A DNA stretch of 49,768 bases from Fusibacter paucivorans (GCF_018390735.1 NZ_JAHBCL010000033.1:1-49768), one strand, 5' to 3'; counted from the first letter of the stretch, positions 22,982 through 31,894 are shown. A program made the numbers and translations. The notes: a model not told the origin generated them from the sequence alone.

Positions 22982-23434
22982 TTACTCCTTGTTTCGTCTT
23001 ATAACTTGTGAAAATTGTCGTAACCCATCATATAAACTTGAAATAGCTTCATCATTCAATCCATCAAATAATGCTTCAAGATATTGAAACTCTTTTTCTG
23101 CTCTCATTTCATAGTATTTTTTCCCATTATCAGTAAGCGCTATTCTAAGAACTCTTCCATCTGTCTCTTCCTTTTTTACAATCATATATTCTTTGTCCAC
23201 TAAAATATTTACGATTTTCTTTGTATTCTGACTTGACGTGCCTACTATTTTCGAAATATCTTTTAACATCAATTCAAAATCATCAAATAGTGCAACATTA
23301 GCAAGCAAGAACCATTGCTTTGTTGTAATTAATTCCTCTCTTCGATCGCCCAATAATTGCAATTGATTTGAAAGTGAAAAAATAGCGCCATAAATATATG
23401 CTTTTTTAGTTAATTTTTCGTTTGGAAATTTCAT
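22982..23434 (-). CDS. MarR-family transcriptional regulator
   Basis: 150 residues with the MarR winged helix: FDDFELMLKDISKIVGTSSQNTKKIVNILVDKEYMIVKKEETDGRVLRIALTDNGKKYYE carries the recognition helix and the D-x-R wing. Terminal helices serve dimerisation. The gene precedes the IMP dehydrogenase gene by 6 bp, and two copies of an ATAAC-N2-GTTAT palindrome lie in its promoter, so I infer autorepression of the two-gene operon released by an unknown ligand. RBS GGAG before the ATG. Confidence 0.9.
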   Translation of the reverse strand: MKFPNEKLTKKAYIYGAIFSLSNQLQLLGDRREELITTKQWFLLANVALFDDFELMLKDISKIVGTSSQNTKKIVNILVDKEYMIVKKEETDGRVLRIALTDNGKKYYEMRAEKEFQYLEALFDGLNDEAISSLYDGLRQFSQVIRRNKE

Positions 23435-23462
23435 TGATTAATAATCTCCTCTATTCTTTTAG

Positions 23463-23479
23463 GTAACCAGTTATCTTTT
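23463..23479. promoter_or_regulatory. MarR operator, downstream site
   Basis: Minus strand AAAAGATAACTGGTTAC, one half of a 27-base direct spacing with the second copy; core ATAAC-TG-GTTA(C/T). Lies over the transcript start. Confidence 0.75.
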
Positions 23480-23481
23480 TA

Positions 23482-23511
23482 AGAATAACATAACCAGTTA
23501 TCTTTTGTCAA
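23482..23511 (-). promoter_or_regulatory. Promoter of the marR-type/guaB operon
   Basis: Minus strand TTGACA (23511-23506), 18-base spacer, TATTCT (23487-23482). The spacer is filled by an operator copy. Confidence 0.75.
23490..23506. promoter_or_regulatory. MarR operator, promoter site
   Basis: Minus strand AAAAGATAACTGGTTAT; perfect arms ATAAC-N2-GTTAT between the -35 and -10 boxes. Confidence 0.75.
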
Positions 23512-23591
23512 TTTATATATCAAACACAATCGACACTTTCCTGTAAATTGCTTCACTAAAAAATGTCTTATAAAAATCCTTGAGATCTAAA

Positions 23592-23628
23592 TAAAAAAAT
23601 CCCCAAAACATTTCTGTTTTGAGGATTT
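23592..23628 (-). terminator. Terminator after rpsI
   Basis: Minus-strand stem AAATCCTCAAAACA with TGTTTTGGGGATTT (one mismatch), then seven U. Ends the rplM-rpsI transcript. Confidence 0.85.
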
Positions 23629-23659
23629 GATGTTTGTATTGAAATCTCGAATAGGTTGA

Positions 23660-24055
23660 TTAACGTTTTGAGAACTGTGGTGCACGACGAGCTGCTTTGA
23701 GACCGTATTTTTTTCTTTCTTTCATTCTAGAATCTCTTGTTAAGAAGCCTGCTGATTTAAGAGTAGGTCTAAATTCAGCATCTACTTGAAGAAGCGCTCT
23801 TGACAGACCATGTCTTACCGCACCAGCTTGGCCCGTAAAGCCGCCGCCATGTACTCTTACGATAACATCATACTTGCTTGATGTATTCGTCATTACAAGT
23901 GGTCTTCTTACTTCTTTACGAAGTGTTTCAAAGTTAAAATATTCATCGACATCTCTGCCGTTAACGATAAATTTACCAGTACCAGGCACTAATCGCACTC
24001 TGGCAACTGCAAGTTTTCTTCTACCTGTTCCTTGATATTGAACCGACTTAGCCAT
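23660..24055 (-). CDS. rpsI: Ribosomal protein S9
   Basis: Small-subunit head protein, 131 residues. Start [21 protein letters not shown] and GRDVDEYF are family marks, and the basic tail ending SKR reaches the P-site tRNA. Normal length (~130). AAGGAGG upstream; 12 bp after rplM, the usual pair. Confidence 0.98.
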   Translation of the reverse strand: MAKSVQYQGTGRRKLAVARVRLVPGTGKFIVNGRDVDEYFNFETLRKEVRRPLVMTNTSSKYDVIVRVHGGGFTGQAGAVRHGLSRALLQVDAEFRPTLKSAGFLTRDSRMKERKKYGLKAARRAPQFSKR

Positions 24056-24067
24056 TAGTTACCCTCC

Positions 24068-24502
24068 TTATATATCCAATTCCAGCACTTCTGGCACTTG
24101 TGCCTGATGTGCATGCTCAGGACCTGCGTATACTTTAAGCTTCTTACCCATTTGTCTTCCCAAGCTATTGTGTGGTAACATACCTTTAATAGCCGCTTCA
24201 ACAACTTTAACAGGTCTTGTCGCCATCATATCTCTGTACGAAATTTCTTTCATATGTCCGATATAACCTGTATGCCATCTGAACATTTTTTGGTCTAATT
24301 TTTTACCTGTCAATACAACTTTCTCTGCATTAACAATGATGACAAAATCACCAGTATCAACGTGAGGTGTATAAATTGGTTTATGTTTACCTCTTAAGAT
24401 TTTTGCTACTTCTGAAGCTAATCTACCAAGAGTTTTGCCTTCAGCATCTACTACATACCACTTTCTTTCGACTTCAAGCGGCTTCGCTACGTAAGACTTC
24501 AT
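24068..24502 (-). CDS. rplM: Ribosomal protein L13
   Basis: Early-assembly large-subunit protein, 144 residues. Marks: [24 protein letters not shown]-like [10 protein letters not shown] and the C-terminal [17 protein letters not shown]. Start at 24502 (MKSYVAKP) because AGGAGG lies 7 bases upstream; the in-frame ATG at 24523 precedes that RBS. Preceded by its own promoter and a leader of ~100 bases, so rplM-rpsI can be expressed apart from truA. Confidence 0.97.
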   Translation of the reverse strand: MKSYVAKPLEVERKWYVVDAEGKTLGRLASEVAKILRGKHKPIYTPHVDTGDFVIIVNAEKVVLTGKKLDQKMFRWHTGYIGHMKEISYRDMMATRPVKVVEAAIKGMLPHNSLGRQMGKKLKVYAGPEHAHQAQVPEVLELDI

Positions 24503-24603
24503 GGAACGACCTCCTATAATCATATTTCACCGTTTATCTCACAAAAACCCGGGGCAGATCTTTGTAAATCACTCATTTTAGATCCTCCAAACAAGATGGA
24601 CCA
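24503..24603 (-). ncRNA. 5' leader of rplM-rpsI (possible L13 leader)
   Basis: Transcribed stretch between promoter and rplM. It contains GATCT (24585-24581 region) able to pair with AGATC further on, and an 18-codon ORF at 24520-24576 with GGAGG 7 bases before its ATG. L13 leaders that control rplM are known in Firmicutes; I see a fitting position but did not verify the motif. Confidence 0.45.
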
Positions 24604-24609
24604 CAATCT

Positions 24610-24638
24610 ATTTTATATGAACTTCTGTCCACTGTCAA
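24610..24638 (-). promoter_or_regulatory. Promoter of rplM-rpsI
   Basis: Minus strand TTGACA (24638-24633), 17-base spacer, TAAAAT (24615-24610), located over and just past the truA stop codon region. Confidence 0.8.
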
Positions 24639-24649
24639 GCATAAAATAC

Positions 24650-25387
24650 TTATACATCGTAAAAAACGTTTTCTAGATAGAGCCCATTTGCCGGCGCTGT
24701 TCGCTTTGCCATATGCCGTTGTCCACTTTCAATGATCATCGGCACTTGGTTGGGTTCAATTCGCCCTCGACCAATATCAATGAGTGTGCCAATGATAATC
24801 CTCACCATATGATAAAGGAAGCCATCGCCTTCAATGCCAAAGTACCATGAATCACCTTGCCGATCCAGTTCAAACTTAGAAATCGTGCGAATGGTGTCTT
24901 TAACGTGACTACCCGATGCCATCAGTGCTTTAAAATCATGTCGGCCGCAAAAATAGCACATTGCCTCTCGAACGCGCCCTTCGTCCAACGCCTCTTTAAT
25001 GCGACTTTCATAGCGCTCTTGAAACGGACGCTGTACGGGACTGATAAAAAGCTTATAACCATATCGCTTGCCCACAGCACTGTATCGCGCGTGAAAATCA
25101 TCAGCTGCCGCATTGACTTTTTCAATACTGATATCTGACGGCAAGAAATGATTAAGCGCATAGGCAAGTTGTTCAGCCGTTATGGGTTTTGTGGTTTGAA
25201 AAGTAGCCGTCTGATTCAGCGCGTGGACGCCAGCATCCGTTCTGCCAGCACCATCAATGGTAATGGTTTCACGAAGCATTTTCGTCAGCGCCTGTTCGAT
25301 AACCCCCTGCACGGTTCGCGCGTTTGGCAATCGCTGCCATCCGCAAAATCCTGAACCGTCATAGGCTATTGAAAGCAAGTAGTTCAT
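24650..25387 (-). CDS. truA: tRNA pseudouridine(38-40) synthase
   Basis: Makes pseudouridine at positions 38-40 of the tRNA anticodon arm. 245 residues; the catalytic aspartate is in GAGRTDAGVHALNQ (about residues 48-61), with AYDGSGFCGWQR at the start and FLYHMVRIIIGTLIDIGRG in the C-terminal half. Normal length. AAGGAG lies 10 bases before the ATG. Follows ecfT after 185 bp, a gap in which I see no clear signal. Confidence 0.96.
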   Translation of the reverse strand: MNYLLSIAYDGSGFCGWQRLPNARTVQGVIEQALTKMLRETITIDGAGRTDAGVHALNQTATFQTTKPITAEQLAYALNHFLPSDISIEKVNAAADDFHARYSAVGKRYGYKLFISPVQRPFQERYESRIKEALDEGRVREAMCYFCGRHDFKALMASGSHVKDTIRTISKFELDRQGDSWYFGIEGDGFLYHMVRIIIGTLIDIGRGRIEPNQVPMIIESGQRHMAKRTAPANGLYLENVFYDV

Positions 25388-25572
25388 TCGACATTTTCTC
25401 CTTATTTCTATACTGCCTAAAAACTGCTCTTAACCATTTCGTTTCATACAGTCTTCTTTAAAACATCCAATCCAATCATGCAATGCCGTTGTCCAATAGC
25501 AAAAGCCGCCTTAAACCTGAAAAACCGCTGATATGGCTTGTTCGTACATATCCTGTTACGATTACATTACGA

Positions 25573-26361
25573 TTACACAATAATACAGGCAACGAAGTAA
25601 ACCGCCACAATCCCTGCGCCTATAGCATCAAGTGACGTGTACTTTAATACCTTCAACCGCGTTCTGCCTTCGCCACCGCGGTAACATCTAGCTTCCATTG
25701 CCATGGCAAGTTCGTCGGCACGTCTGAATGCGCTAATGAACAGCGGCACCAACAGTGGAATAAGCGCTTTAGCCCGCTTCATAATATTGCCGCTTTCAAA
25801 ATCGGCACCACGCGCCATTTGTGCTTTCATAATCTTATCGGTCTCTTCCAGCAACGTTGGGATAAATCGCAGTGCGATGGTCATCATCATGGCGAGTTCA
25901 TGTGCCGGAAGCCCAATACGTTTCATTGGGTTTAGCAGATATTCAATACCATCTGTCAATTCAATCGGACTTGTACAAAGTGTTAGTAACGATGTTCCAA
26001 CAATGAGCAAAATCAAGCGAAAAGCCATAAAAAAAGCCCTCGTTATCCCCTCGATGGATACTGTAAAAATCCAAAAGGACACTTTTTCCTCACCCGGCGT
26101 CAAGAATATATTAATGAGAAATGCGAAAATAATGAGCATAAATACAGGCTTAAGACCTCGGATCACATATTTCACTGGAATTTTCGATTTGTAAATAACA
26201 GCGCCTATAAAGGCAATTACCAATAGATAGGCCAACATATCTTCTATTAAGAACAGGGAGACTAAAAAAAGCATTGATGCGATAATCTTAAATCGCGGAT
26301 CCATTCGATGCACGGGCGAATCAACGCTATAGTACTGCCCAATGGTAATATCTCTCAGCAT
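25573..26361 (-). CDS. ecfT: ECF transporter transmembrane scaffold EcfT
   Basis: Membrane scaffold that couples the two ATPases to exchangeable vitamin- or metal-binding S-components. 262 residues with about five to six membrane segments and the two cytoplasmic coupling helices carrying the arginine motifs MARGADFE and EARCYRGGE. The start PVHRMDPRFKI is typical. ATG overlaps the ecfA2 stop as TAATG. No S-component gene is adjacent, so this is a shared (group II) module. Confidence 0.95.
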   Translation of the reverse strand: MLRDITIGQYYSVDSPVHRMDPRFKIIASMLFLVSLFLIEDMLAYLLVIAFIGAVIYKSKIPVKYVIRGLKPVFMLIIFAFLINIFLTPGEEKVSFWIFTVSIEGITRAFFMAFRLILLIVGTSLLTLCTSPIELTDGIEYLLNPMKRIGLPAHELAMMMTIALRFIPTLLEETDKIMKAQMARGADFESGNIMKRAKALIPLLVPLFISAFRRADELAMAMEARCYRGGEGRTRLKVLKYTSLDAIGAGIVAVYFVACIIV

Positions 26362-27266
26362 TATTTTGCCCTCTTTTCCAAAACATTTTGTATGGCATCT
26401 ATAGCCCCTTGTACCGTAATGATATCATCCGGCAACGCGAACCCTTTTTCATTAAGTGCACGGATGAGATACGAAATTTGAGGCACGGCGAGACCAATGG
26501 CTTCAAGGGTTTCTATCTCCTTAAAAACATCTTTTGGCGTCCCATCTAAAACAACTTTCCCCTGATTCATAACAATCAGGCGATTGGCGATTTTCGCCAT
26601 ATCCTCCATGCTGTGAGAAACGATAATCACCGTTAACTGCTCTTGGTCATGAAGCGTTTTTAATTGTCCCAGTATCTCATCTCTGCCTTGAGGATCAAGT
26701 CCCGCGGTCGGTTCATCTAAAATCAGAACGTCCGGTTTCATCGCAAGTACGCCTGCAATGGCAACACGACGCTTCTGTCCCCCACTAAGTTCAAAAGGCG
26801 ATTTATCTTTATAGGTTTCATAGTCCATCCCCACCAGTGCCATGGCATCCATGACGCGCTGTTTGACATGGCTCTCAACAAGTCCTAAATTTTGCGGTCC
26901 AAAAGCAATATCCTTTTCAACAGTTTCCTCAAAGAGCTGATATTCAGGATATTGGAAAACCAAACCTACTTTTTTGCGAACTTCAATCAACTGCTTCTTC
27001 CGTTCGGCCGCATATTTTTTTCGCTGTTTTTTAGGAAGCTCCAGCCCTTTTGTAATTTCAAGATTATTGACGATAATGTCCCCTGCAGTCGGCTTTAGCA
27101 ATCCATTCATCTGTTGAATTAACGTAGATTTTCCCGAACCCGTATGTCCGATAAGTCCAACAAACTCGCCACTGGCGATTTCAAGATCAATATGATCCAG
27201 CGCGACTGTCTCGTTAGGGGTTCCTTTATCGTAAATATGTGTGAGTGCTTTTATGATAATCGACAT
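26361..27266 (-). CDS. ecfA2: ECF transporter ATPase EcfA2
   Basis: ABC ATPase of the energy-coupling factor module, 301 residues. Walker [11 protein letters not shown]-loop [11 protein letters not shown], signature [13 protein letters not shown], Walker [13 protein letters not shown] and the switch histidine in IVSHSMED are intact. A C-terminal extension ([16 protein letters not shown]) holds the coupling groove region. Start overlaps the end of ecfA1 by 16 bases. Confidence 0.95.
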   Translation of the reverse strand: MSIIIKALTHIYDKGTPNETVALDHIDLEIASGEFVGLIGHTGSGKSTLIQQMNGLLKPTAGDIIVNNLEITKGLELPKKQRKKYAAERKKQLIEVRKKVGLVFQYPEYQLFEETVEKDIAFGPQNLGLVESHVKQRVMDAMALVGMDYETYKDKSPFELSGGQKRRVAIAGVLAMKPDVLILDEPTAGLDPQGRDEILGQLKTLHDQEQLTVIIVSHSMEDMAKIANRLIVMNQGKVVLDGTPKDVFKEIETLEAIGLAVPQISYLIRALNEKGFALPDDIITVQGAIDAIQNVLEKRAK

Positions 27267-28081
27267 AATTCCGCCACCAATTCATCAACCGTTAAATTCT
27301 CATCTGAAACAGCATAGCCCATCGTTTTGAGCTTATGTGACACCAAAGTTACTTGAGGCACATCCAATCCCAAAGCTCTCAGTTCATCCACTTTGGAAAA
27401 AACCTGTTTTGGCGTACCTTCCATGACTATCTTGCCACGATCCATAACCAGTACGCGATCTGCATGAATGGCTTCATCCATATAATGTGTAATGTGAATA
27501 ACGGTTATTTTCTCATTTTTATTAAGGTGCTCTATGGTCTGAACGACTTCTTTACGACCTGACGGATCAAGCATCGCTGTCGGCTCATCAAAAATAATAC
27601 ACTTTGGTTTCATCGCCAATATGCCTGCAATTGCGACGCGCTGTTTCTGTCCGCCCGACAAATGATGCGGCGCTTTTCGCTTATAGGCTGACATATGAAC
27701 AGTATCTAGCGCTTCATCAACGCGATGGCGAATTTCCTCCGACGGCAATCCGAGATTTTCCGGTCCAAAGGCAACGTCCTCTTCCACTATTGTGGCAACC
27801 AGCTGGTTATCAGGATTTTGGAAAACCATTCCGGCACGTTTTCTAATTTCCCAAATCTGATCTTCATTTGATGTATCAATGCCGTCAATGACAATGCGCC
27901 CTTCTGTCGGCGTATGAATACCATTCATAAGTTTTGAAAGTGTCGATTTGCCAGAACCATTGTGTCCAATAATTACAACAAATTCGCCTTCTTTTATTTC
28001 AAGGTTTACACCATTGAGTGCAAAAGGCGTTTCCGCTTCACCTTCAGTATATCTAAAGTAGAGATTTTCTGCTTTTATCAA
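27251..28081 (-). CDS. ecfA1: ECF transporter ATPase EcfA1
   Basis: Partner ATPase, 276 residues. Walker [11 protein letters not shown]-loop [28 protein letters not shown] (the EcfA1-type Q helix), [13 protein letters not shown], Walker [13 protein letters not shown] and switch ITHYMDE. The start is a TTG at 28081 with a weak AGGTAG RBS, so translation may be modest. In most Firmicutes this gene follows rplQ directly; here a 5.7-kb rightward island lies between them, and ecfA1 has its own promoter. Confidence 0.94.
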   Translation of the reverse strand: MIKAENLYFRYTEGEAETPFALNGVNLEIKEGEFVVIIGHNGSGKSTLSKLMNGIHTPTEGRIVIDGIDTSNEDQIWEIRKRAGMVFQNPDNQLVATIVEEDVAFGPENLGLPSEEIRHRVDEALDTVHMSAYKRKAPHHLSGGQKQRVAIAGILAMKPKCIIFDEPTAMLDPSGRKEVVQTIEHLNKNEKITVIHITHYMDEAIHADRVLVMDRGKIVMEGTPKQVFSKVDELRALGLDVPQVTLVSHKLKTMGYAVSDENLTVDELVAELCRLS

Positions 28082-28107
28082 CGTTACTACCTGACTTTCT
28101 CACGATT

Positions 28108-28120
28108 TCACAACTTGTGA
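28108..28120. promoter_or_regulatory. Palindrome at the ecfA1 transcript start
   Basis: Minus strand TCACAA-G-TTGTGA, an exact inverted repeat, just downstream of the ecfA1 -10 box. Possible operator; the binding protein is not known. Confidence 0.4.
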
Positions 28121-28130
28121 CATTATTAAA

Positions 28131-28159
28131 ATTATACTGAATTCCAGTGTCTTTTACAA
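28131..28159 (-). promoter_or_regulatory. Promoter of the ecfA1-ecfA2-ecfT unit
   Basis: Minus strand TTGTAA (28159-28154), 17-base spacer, TATAAT (28136-28131). It would make the ecf genes independent of the ribosomal operon. Confidence 0.7.
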
Positions 28160-28335
28160 TACGTTTACCTATTTATATGTTAAAGTTAACAATTGATTTT
28201 AAGACCCTCTCTGTGCACTTTCCATTTTCGGGCTGACTGATGAATGCCCTCCATAAAGATATCGCTTGAAAAAAGCGTTCAATAAACGGCATATCATCAA
28301 ATACTTTTTTGCATTTAATATTTTACAGCATCCTA

Positions 28336-28344
28336 TGCTATAAT
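28336..28344 (+). promoter_or_regulatory. Extended -10 promoter of the sigma-54 activator gene
   Basis: TGC-TATAAT, extended -10 box 36 bases before the ATG; no good -35 at 17 bases. Confidence 0.5.
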
Positions 28345-28379
28345 AGCAATAACTTAAAAGCAGATCGGAGTGATAGATA

Positions 28380-30332
28380 ATGAAAGCCAAAGTGATAACG
28401 GTGCCAGAAATATGTCTTGTTGCACCTTCATCGGCTCTTGCAGAGCTCGTGCGCGAAATTGCTGCCGCTAGACACATTGATATTGGCATCTATACCGGTG
28501 TCTTGGATGAGGGTGTTCGCGTTGCCGGTGAACTCGCTAAACAAGGCGCTAAAATTTTTATCAGTCGAAAAGGTACCGCAGCACTTCTAATTGAAAACGG
28601 CTTTAATGTCGCCAAAATCAACACGACGCTCAATGATTATCTGCGCCATCTTAATCTGATGAAGCAGCATAATGGCAAGCTCGCCATTGTGGAGTATATT
28701 TCCTTTCTGCCCGAACTTCGCAAACTATGCGAATACTTAGGTGTGCAAGATGCAGAAATCTTCAGTTACAGCAATGCGGAAAATTATGAAATCTGTGTGC
28801 ATAATGCACTAAGCAGCCATCCGAGTATCCTCTTAGGTGGTGGGGAATCATTGCCAAAGGAAGCAAAGCGTTTAAGTATTCCTCATACAGTCGTTGAGAA
28901 TACAGAGCAATCCGTCAATCTCGCCATTGATACCGCCATACAGCTTTTAAAGGTTCAGAAAGATGAAGCCGATCAGAAGCGTCATTACAAAATTCAATAC
29001 GAACAGTATTCAGCCGTCGTCAACTATTCCAATGATGCAATCTTGAGTATCGATGCACATGGCGATATCATCATCAGCAACAAGCGTGCAAGACAGCTTC
29101 TTAAACTCGCTTACAAACAAGGTGGGAATATTCGCGAAACCCTGCCAATGCTTGATTTTGTCCAAATGAAAACATCAAAACACGTTATGCTAAACAAGAT
29201 TATAAAACTCAATGATACAATACTTTCTGTCAATGAGATGCCCATAGTCGTCAACAATCGCTTTGAAGGTGTCATCTTGTTGCTTCAGGATATTCGTGAT
29301 ATTCAAAATAGTGAAAAAGAAATCAGGCTTCATTTATACAATAAAGGACACTCGGCTAAGTACGATTTTGATGACATTATCGGCAACAGTGAGCGAATCA
29401 GTCGAACCAAACAAATTGCGACCAATTATGCAGCAACTGCTTCTTCAATTCTCATCGTAGGCGAAACCGGCACTGGCAAGGAACTCTTTGCGCAGAGCAT
29501 ACACAAGCGAAGTGCGCGATGCAATGGACCCTTTGTCGCAATAAATTGTGCTGCACTGCCAAAAGAACTGCTAAGCAGTGAACTATTCGGTTATGAAGAA
29601 GGGGCTTTTTCTGGTGCTGTTAAAGGCGGCAAAGCAGGTATTTTCGAAGTGGCTCACGGCGGTACGATTTTCTTGGATGAAATCGGTGAAATCCCACCTG
29701 AAACGCAGATTCAGCTGCTTCGCGTGCTGCAGGAAAAAGAAGTCAGACGCTTGAGCAGCGATAAAGTTATCCCCATTGATGTACGCGTCATTTGTGCGAC
29801 CAACAAAGATTTAAGTATTGAAGTCCAACAGCGTCGCTTTCGCATGGATCTCTTTTATAGAATCAATGTTCTAAAATTGACAATTCCACCTTTAAGAGAT
29901 CGTCGAGAAGATATTCCACTTATCGTTGAACACGCGATTGCACATCTCCCTGCAAAAACACAAAAGCGCATTTTGGATTATATGGATGTTCTCTATCCTG
30001 CATTAGACGCGTATTTATGGCCCGGCAATATTCGTGAATTGCTTGGTGTCATGGAACGTGTCACCATATTACTCGACAATGAATTTCCGATGACCCCCGA
30101 TATTGAGTTGCTTATTGATATGCCTTCTGAAACGGCCGCTAAATCACCATCTGCTAAAAATGGAATCGCAAATGGCCATTCTAAAAGTACCGCTAAGACG
30201 CTAGATCGGGATCAGCTTCTTAATGCACTTATTCAAAATCAATACAATAAACAAAATACAGCAAAGGCCCTTGGCATCTCAAGGAGCACTTTATGGCGTC
30301 TCATGCGACAATATAACCTATATGACCTATAG
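28380..30332 (+). CDS. PrpR-like sigma-54-dependent transcriptional activator
   Basis: 650 residues in four parts: a PrpR N-terminal sensor (about 1-190), a PAS domain (about 205-310, SNDAILSIDAHGDIIISNKRA), the AAA+ sigma-54 activation domain (about 330-560) and a C-terminal Fis-type helix (NTAKALGISRSTLWRLM). Walker A GETGTGKE is at 361-368, the sigma-54 contact loop reads GAFSGA (408-413; GAFTGA is commoner), and Walker B is GGTIFLDEIGE. PrpR-type sensors respond to small carboxylic acids or phosphorylated signals. The perfect sigma-54 promoter just downstream is the obvious target. RBS GGAG. Confidence 0.93.
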   Translation: MKAKVITVPEICLVAPSSALAELVREIAAARHIDIGIYTGVLDEGVRVAGELAKQGAKIFISRKGTAALLIENGFNVAKINTTLNDYLRHLNLMKQHNGKLAIVEYISFLPELRKLCEYLGVQDAEIFSYSNAENYEICVHNALSSHPSILLGGGESLPKEAKRLSIPHTVVENTEQSVNLAIDTAIQLLKVQKDEADQKRHYKIQYEQYSAVVNYSNDAILSIDAHGDIIISNKRARQLLKLAYKQGGNIRETLPMLDFVQMKTSKHVMLNKIIKLNDTILSVNEMPIVVNNRFEGVILLLQDIRDIQNSEKEIRLHLYNKGHSAKYDFDDIIGNSERISRTKQIATNYAATASSILIVGETGTGKELFAQSIHKRSARCNGPFVAINCAALPKELLSSELFGYEEGAFSGAVKGGKAGIFEVAHGGTIFLDEIGEIPPETQIQLLRVLQEKEVRRLSSDKVIPIDVRVICATNKDLSIEVQQRRFRMDLFYRINVLKLTIPPLRDRREDIPLIVEHAIAHLPAKTQKRILDYMDVLYPALDAYLWPGNIRELLGVMERVTILLDNEFPMTPDIELLIDMPSETAAKSPSAKNGIANGHSKSTAKTLDRDQLLNALIQNQYNKQNTAKALGISRSTLWRLMRQYNLYDL

Positions 30333-30363
30333 CTTATCTGTATTCGAAACATAACGTCTCTAC

Positions 30364-30410
30364 AAAACGTTTCATCTCATTTTGCCGATTGAAGATTTGA
30401 AACGTTTTTT
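30364..30410 (+). promoter_or_regulatory. Inverted repeat: candidate activator site and/or terminator
   Basis: AAAACGTTTCA (30364-30374) and TGAAACGTTTT (30398-30408), 23 bases apart. The second arm runs into a T-tract, so it may end the activator gene's transcript. The centre lies about 85 bases before the sigma-54 promoter, a fitting distance for an enhancer. A third AAACGTTTC lies at 31776. Confidence 0.55.
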
Positions 30411-30458
30411 CTTTTATGAAAAACTGGAAAACCTCTAAAATAGCCAAAGTTATCTCTT

Positions 30459-30474
30459 GGCACCATTTTTGCTC
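30459..30474 (+). promoter_or_regulatory. Sigma-54 promoter of the permease/hydro-lyase operon
   Basis: TGGCAC-N5-TTGCT, an exact fit to the -24/-12 consensus TGGCAC-N5-TTGCW, 50 bases before the permease ATG. It lies next to the gene for a sigma-54 activator. Confidence 0.9.
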
Positions 30475-30523
30475 TATTATTTGTCTATGTGCGCACACAC
30501 AAAATTAACAGGAGGATTAGGTT

Positions 30524-31777
30524 ATGAATTTTGCAATTCTTTCTTTATTGGTTCTCATTGGCTCTATCGCATTGGGGTTCTTTCGTAAAGTCAATATGGG
30601 ACTTGTCGCCTTTGGTTTAGCACTCATCCTGGCTACTGCTGCTGATATTAGTGCTAAATCCGTTATGGCTGGTTTTCCAACAAAGCTCTTTGTAACGCTA
30701 TTAGGCGTCATGTTTTTATTCAGTATGGCACAAGAAAACAAGACCCTTGAGTTACTGGCAAGGCGTATCGTTGCACTTGCAGGCAACCGCACTCACTTAA
30801 TTCCTATCATTGTCTATGTTTTTTCTGCTGTCCTCGCAGGGATCGGCCCTGGAACAGTGCCCGTGATGAGTCTAATGGCTGTCTTTACTTGTTCTTTAGC
30901 CGCTGAAATGAAAATTTCGCCCATCCTTCTCTCAGCAACTTCTGTTTTAGGTGCTGCTGCAGGCGGATTGACACCTGTTGCGCCAACAGGTATTTTGGGA
31001 CTCTCCTTAGCAGAGGAACAAGGCATTGTCGGCATTGAATTTCCATATGCTATGAATATGGTGATTGCCATGACTGTCTATTTCATCATCATCTATATTG
31101 TGCTGAAAGGCTATAAAATGAAATCTGCTGTAGAGATGGGGAAAAATGAAAAAGTTCAATTTAATAAAGATCAAAAAATTACACTCGTCGGTATGCTCAT
31201 TCTAGTCATTGCCGTCATCTTTTTAGGGTTTGACGTTGGCCTAACATCATTTTCAATTGCTATGGTTCTATTGCTGTTCAAAGTCGCTGATGAGAAAAAA
31301 TCGGTTGCATCCATCCCATGGGGAACGCTGCTGATGATCGGCGGCATCAATATGCTAATGTCCCTTGTTATCCAACTGGGCGGCATCGACTTGCTTGCAA
31401 CAGCGCTTTCTACTCTAATGAATCCTATTACGGCAACTGGAATTATGGGCCTTACAGCGGGTATGATGTCTTGGTTTAGCTCTACCTCAGGTGTCGTTAT
31501 GCCGACCCTGATTCCTACTGTCTCAGATGTTGCAACTAACGTTGGCGGCGTTTCAGTTGTCGCACTGATTTCAGCTATCACAAATACTGCAAGTGCCGCC
31601 GGCATGAGCCCAATATCAACGGGCGGTTCGATGGGCTTATCCGCTTATTCACAAATTGCAAACCCTACAGAAGAGGAACGATCAAAACTCTTTATTGAAC
31701 TTTTTATGGTTTCAATTGGCGGTGTTATCACGATTGCGCTCTTAGGTATGACCGGCATTTATACGGTTTTTCTATAA
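30524..31777 (+). CDS. MatC/SLC13-like carboxylate permease
   Basis: Membrane carrier, 417 residues, about 11-12 hydrophobic segments. The start MNFAILSLLVLIGSIALGFFRKVNMG resembles the MatC N-terminal domain found in malonate and dicarboxylate carriers, and the inner repeats GIGPGTVPVMSL and SWFSSTSGVVMPTLIPT look like the re-entrant substrate loops of ion-transporter-superfamily proteins. Substrate probably a di- or tricarboxylate, inferred from the family and from the hydro-lyase genes that follow. First gene after the sigma-54 promoter; RBS GGAGG. Confidence 0.82.
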   Translation: MNFAILSLLVLIGSIALGFFRKVNMGLVAFGLALILATAADISAKSVMAGFPTKLFVTLLGVMFLFSMAQENKTLELLARRIVALAGNRTHLIPIIVYVFSAVLAGIGPGTVPVMSLMAVFTCSLAAEMKISPILLSATSVLGAAAGGLTPVAPTGILGLSLAEEQGIVGIEFPYAMNMVIAMTVYFIIIYIVLKGYKMKSAVEMGKNEKVQFNKDQKITLVGMLILVIAVIFLGFDVGLTSFSIAMVLLLFKVADEKKSVASIPWGTLLMIGGINMLMSLVIQLGGIDLLATALSTLMNPITATGIMGLTAGMMSWFSSTSGVVMPTLIPTVSDVATNVGGVSVVALISAITNTASAAGMSPISTGGSMGLSAYSQIANPTEEERSKLFIELFMVSIGGVITIALLGMTGIYTVFL

Positions 31778-31830
31778 ACGTTTCTTTGAAACGCTTTCCG
31801 TAGGATAATCACTGATTACACTGATTATCC
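31776..31830 (+). repeat. Inverted repeats between permease and hydro-lyase genes
   Basis: AAACGTTTC-TTT-GAAACG (31776-31793) starts in the permease stop codon, and a separate hairpin GGATAATCA/TGATTATCC (31803-31811 with 31822-31830) follows. Neither has a U-run, so the operon probably reads through. The first repeats the motif found upstream of the sigma-54 promoter. Confidence 0.55.
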
Positions 31831-31894
31831 TCAATCATTAAGTTTTCGTTATGCGCATTCACTGCGTAAAAATCAAAAAATGAAGGAGATCACA

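Noticed and set aside
28199-28489. 96-codon open frame on the minus strand before the sigma-54 activator gene
   Set aside because: It covers the start of a well-supported gene on the other strand and has no RBS or family features.
31803-31830. Hairpin between permease and hydro-lyase genes as a terminator
   Set aside because: No U-run follows and the next gene needs the same promoter, so it is treated as an intergenic hairpin.
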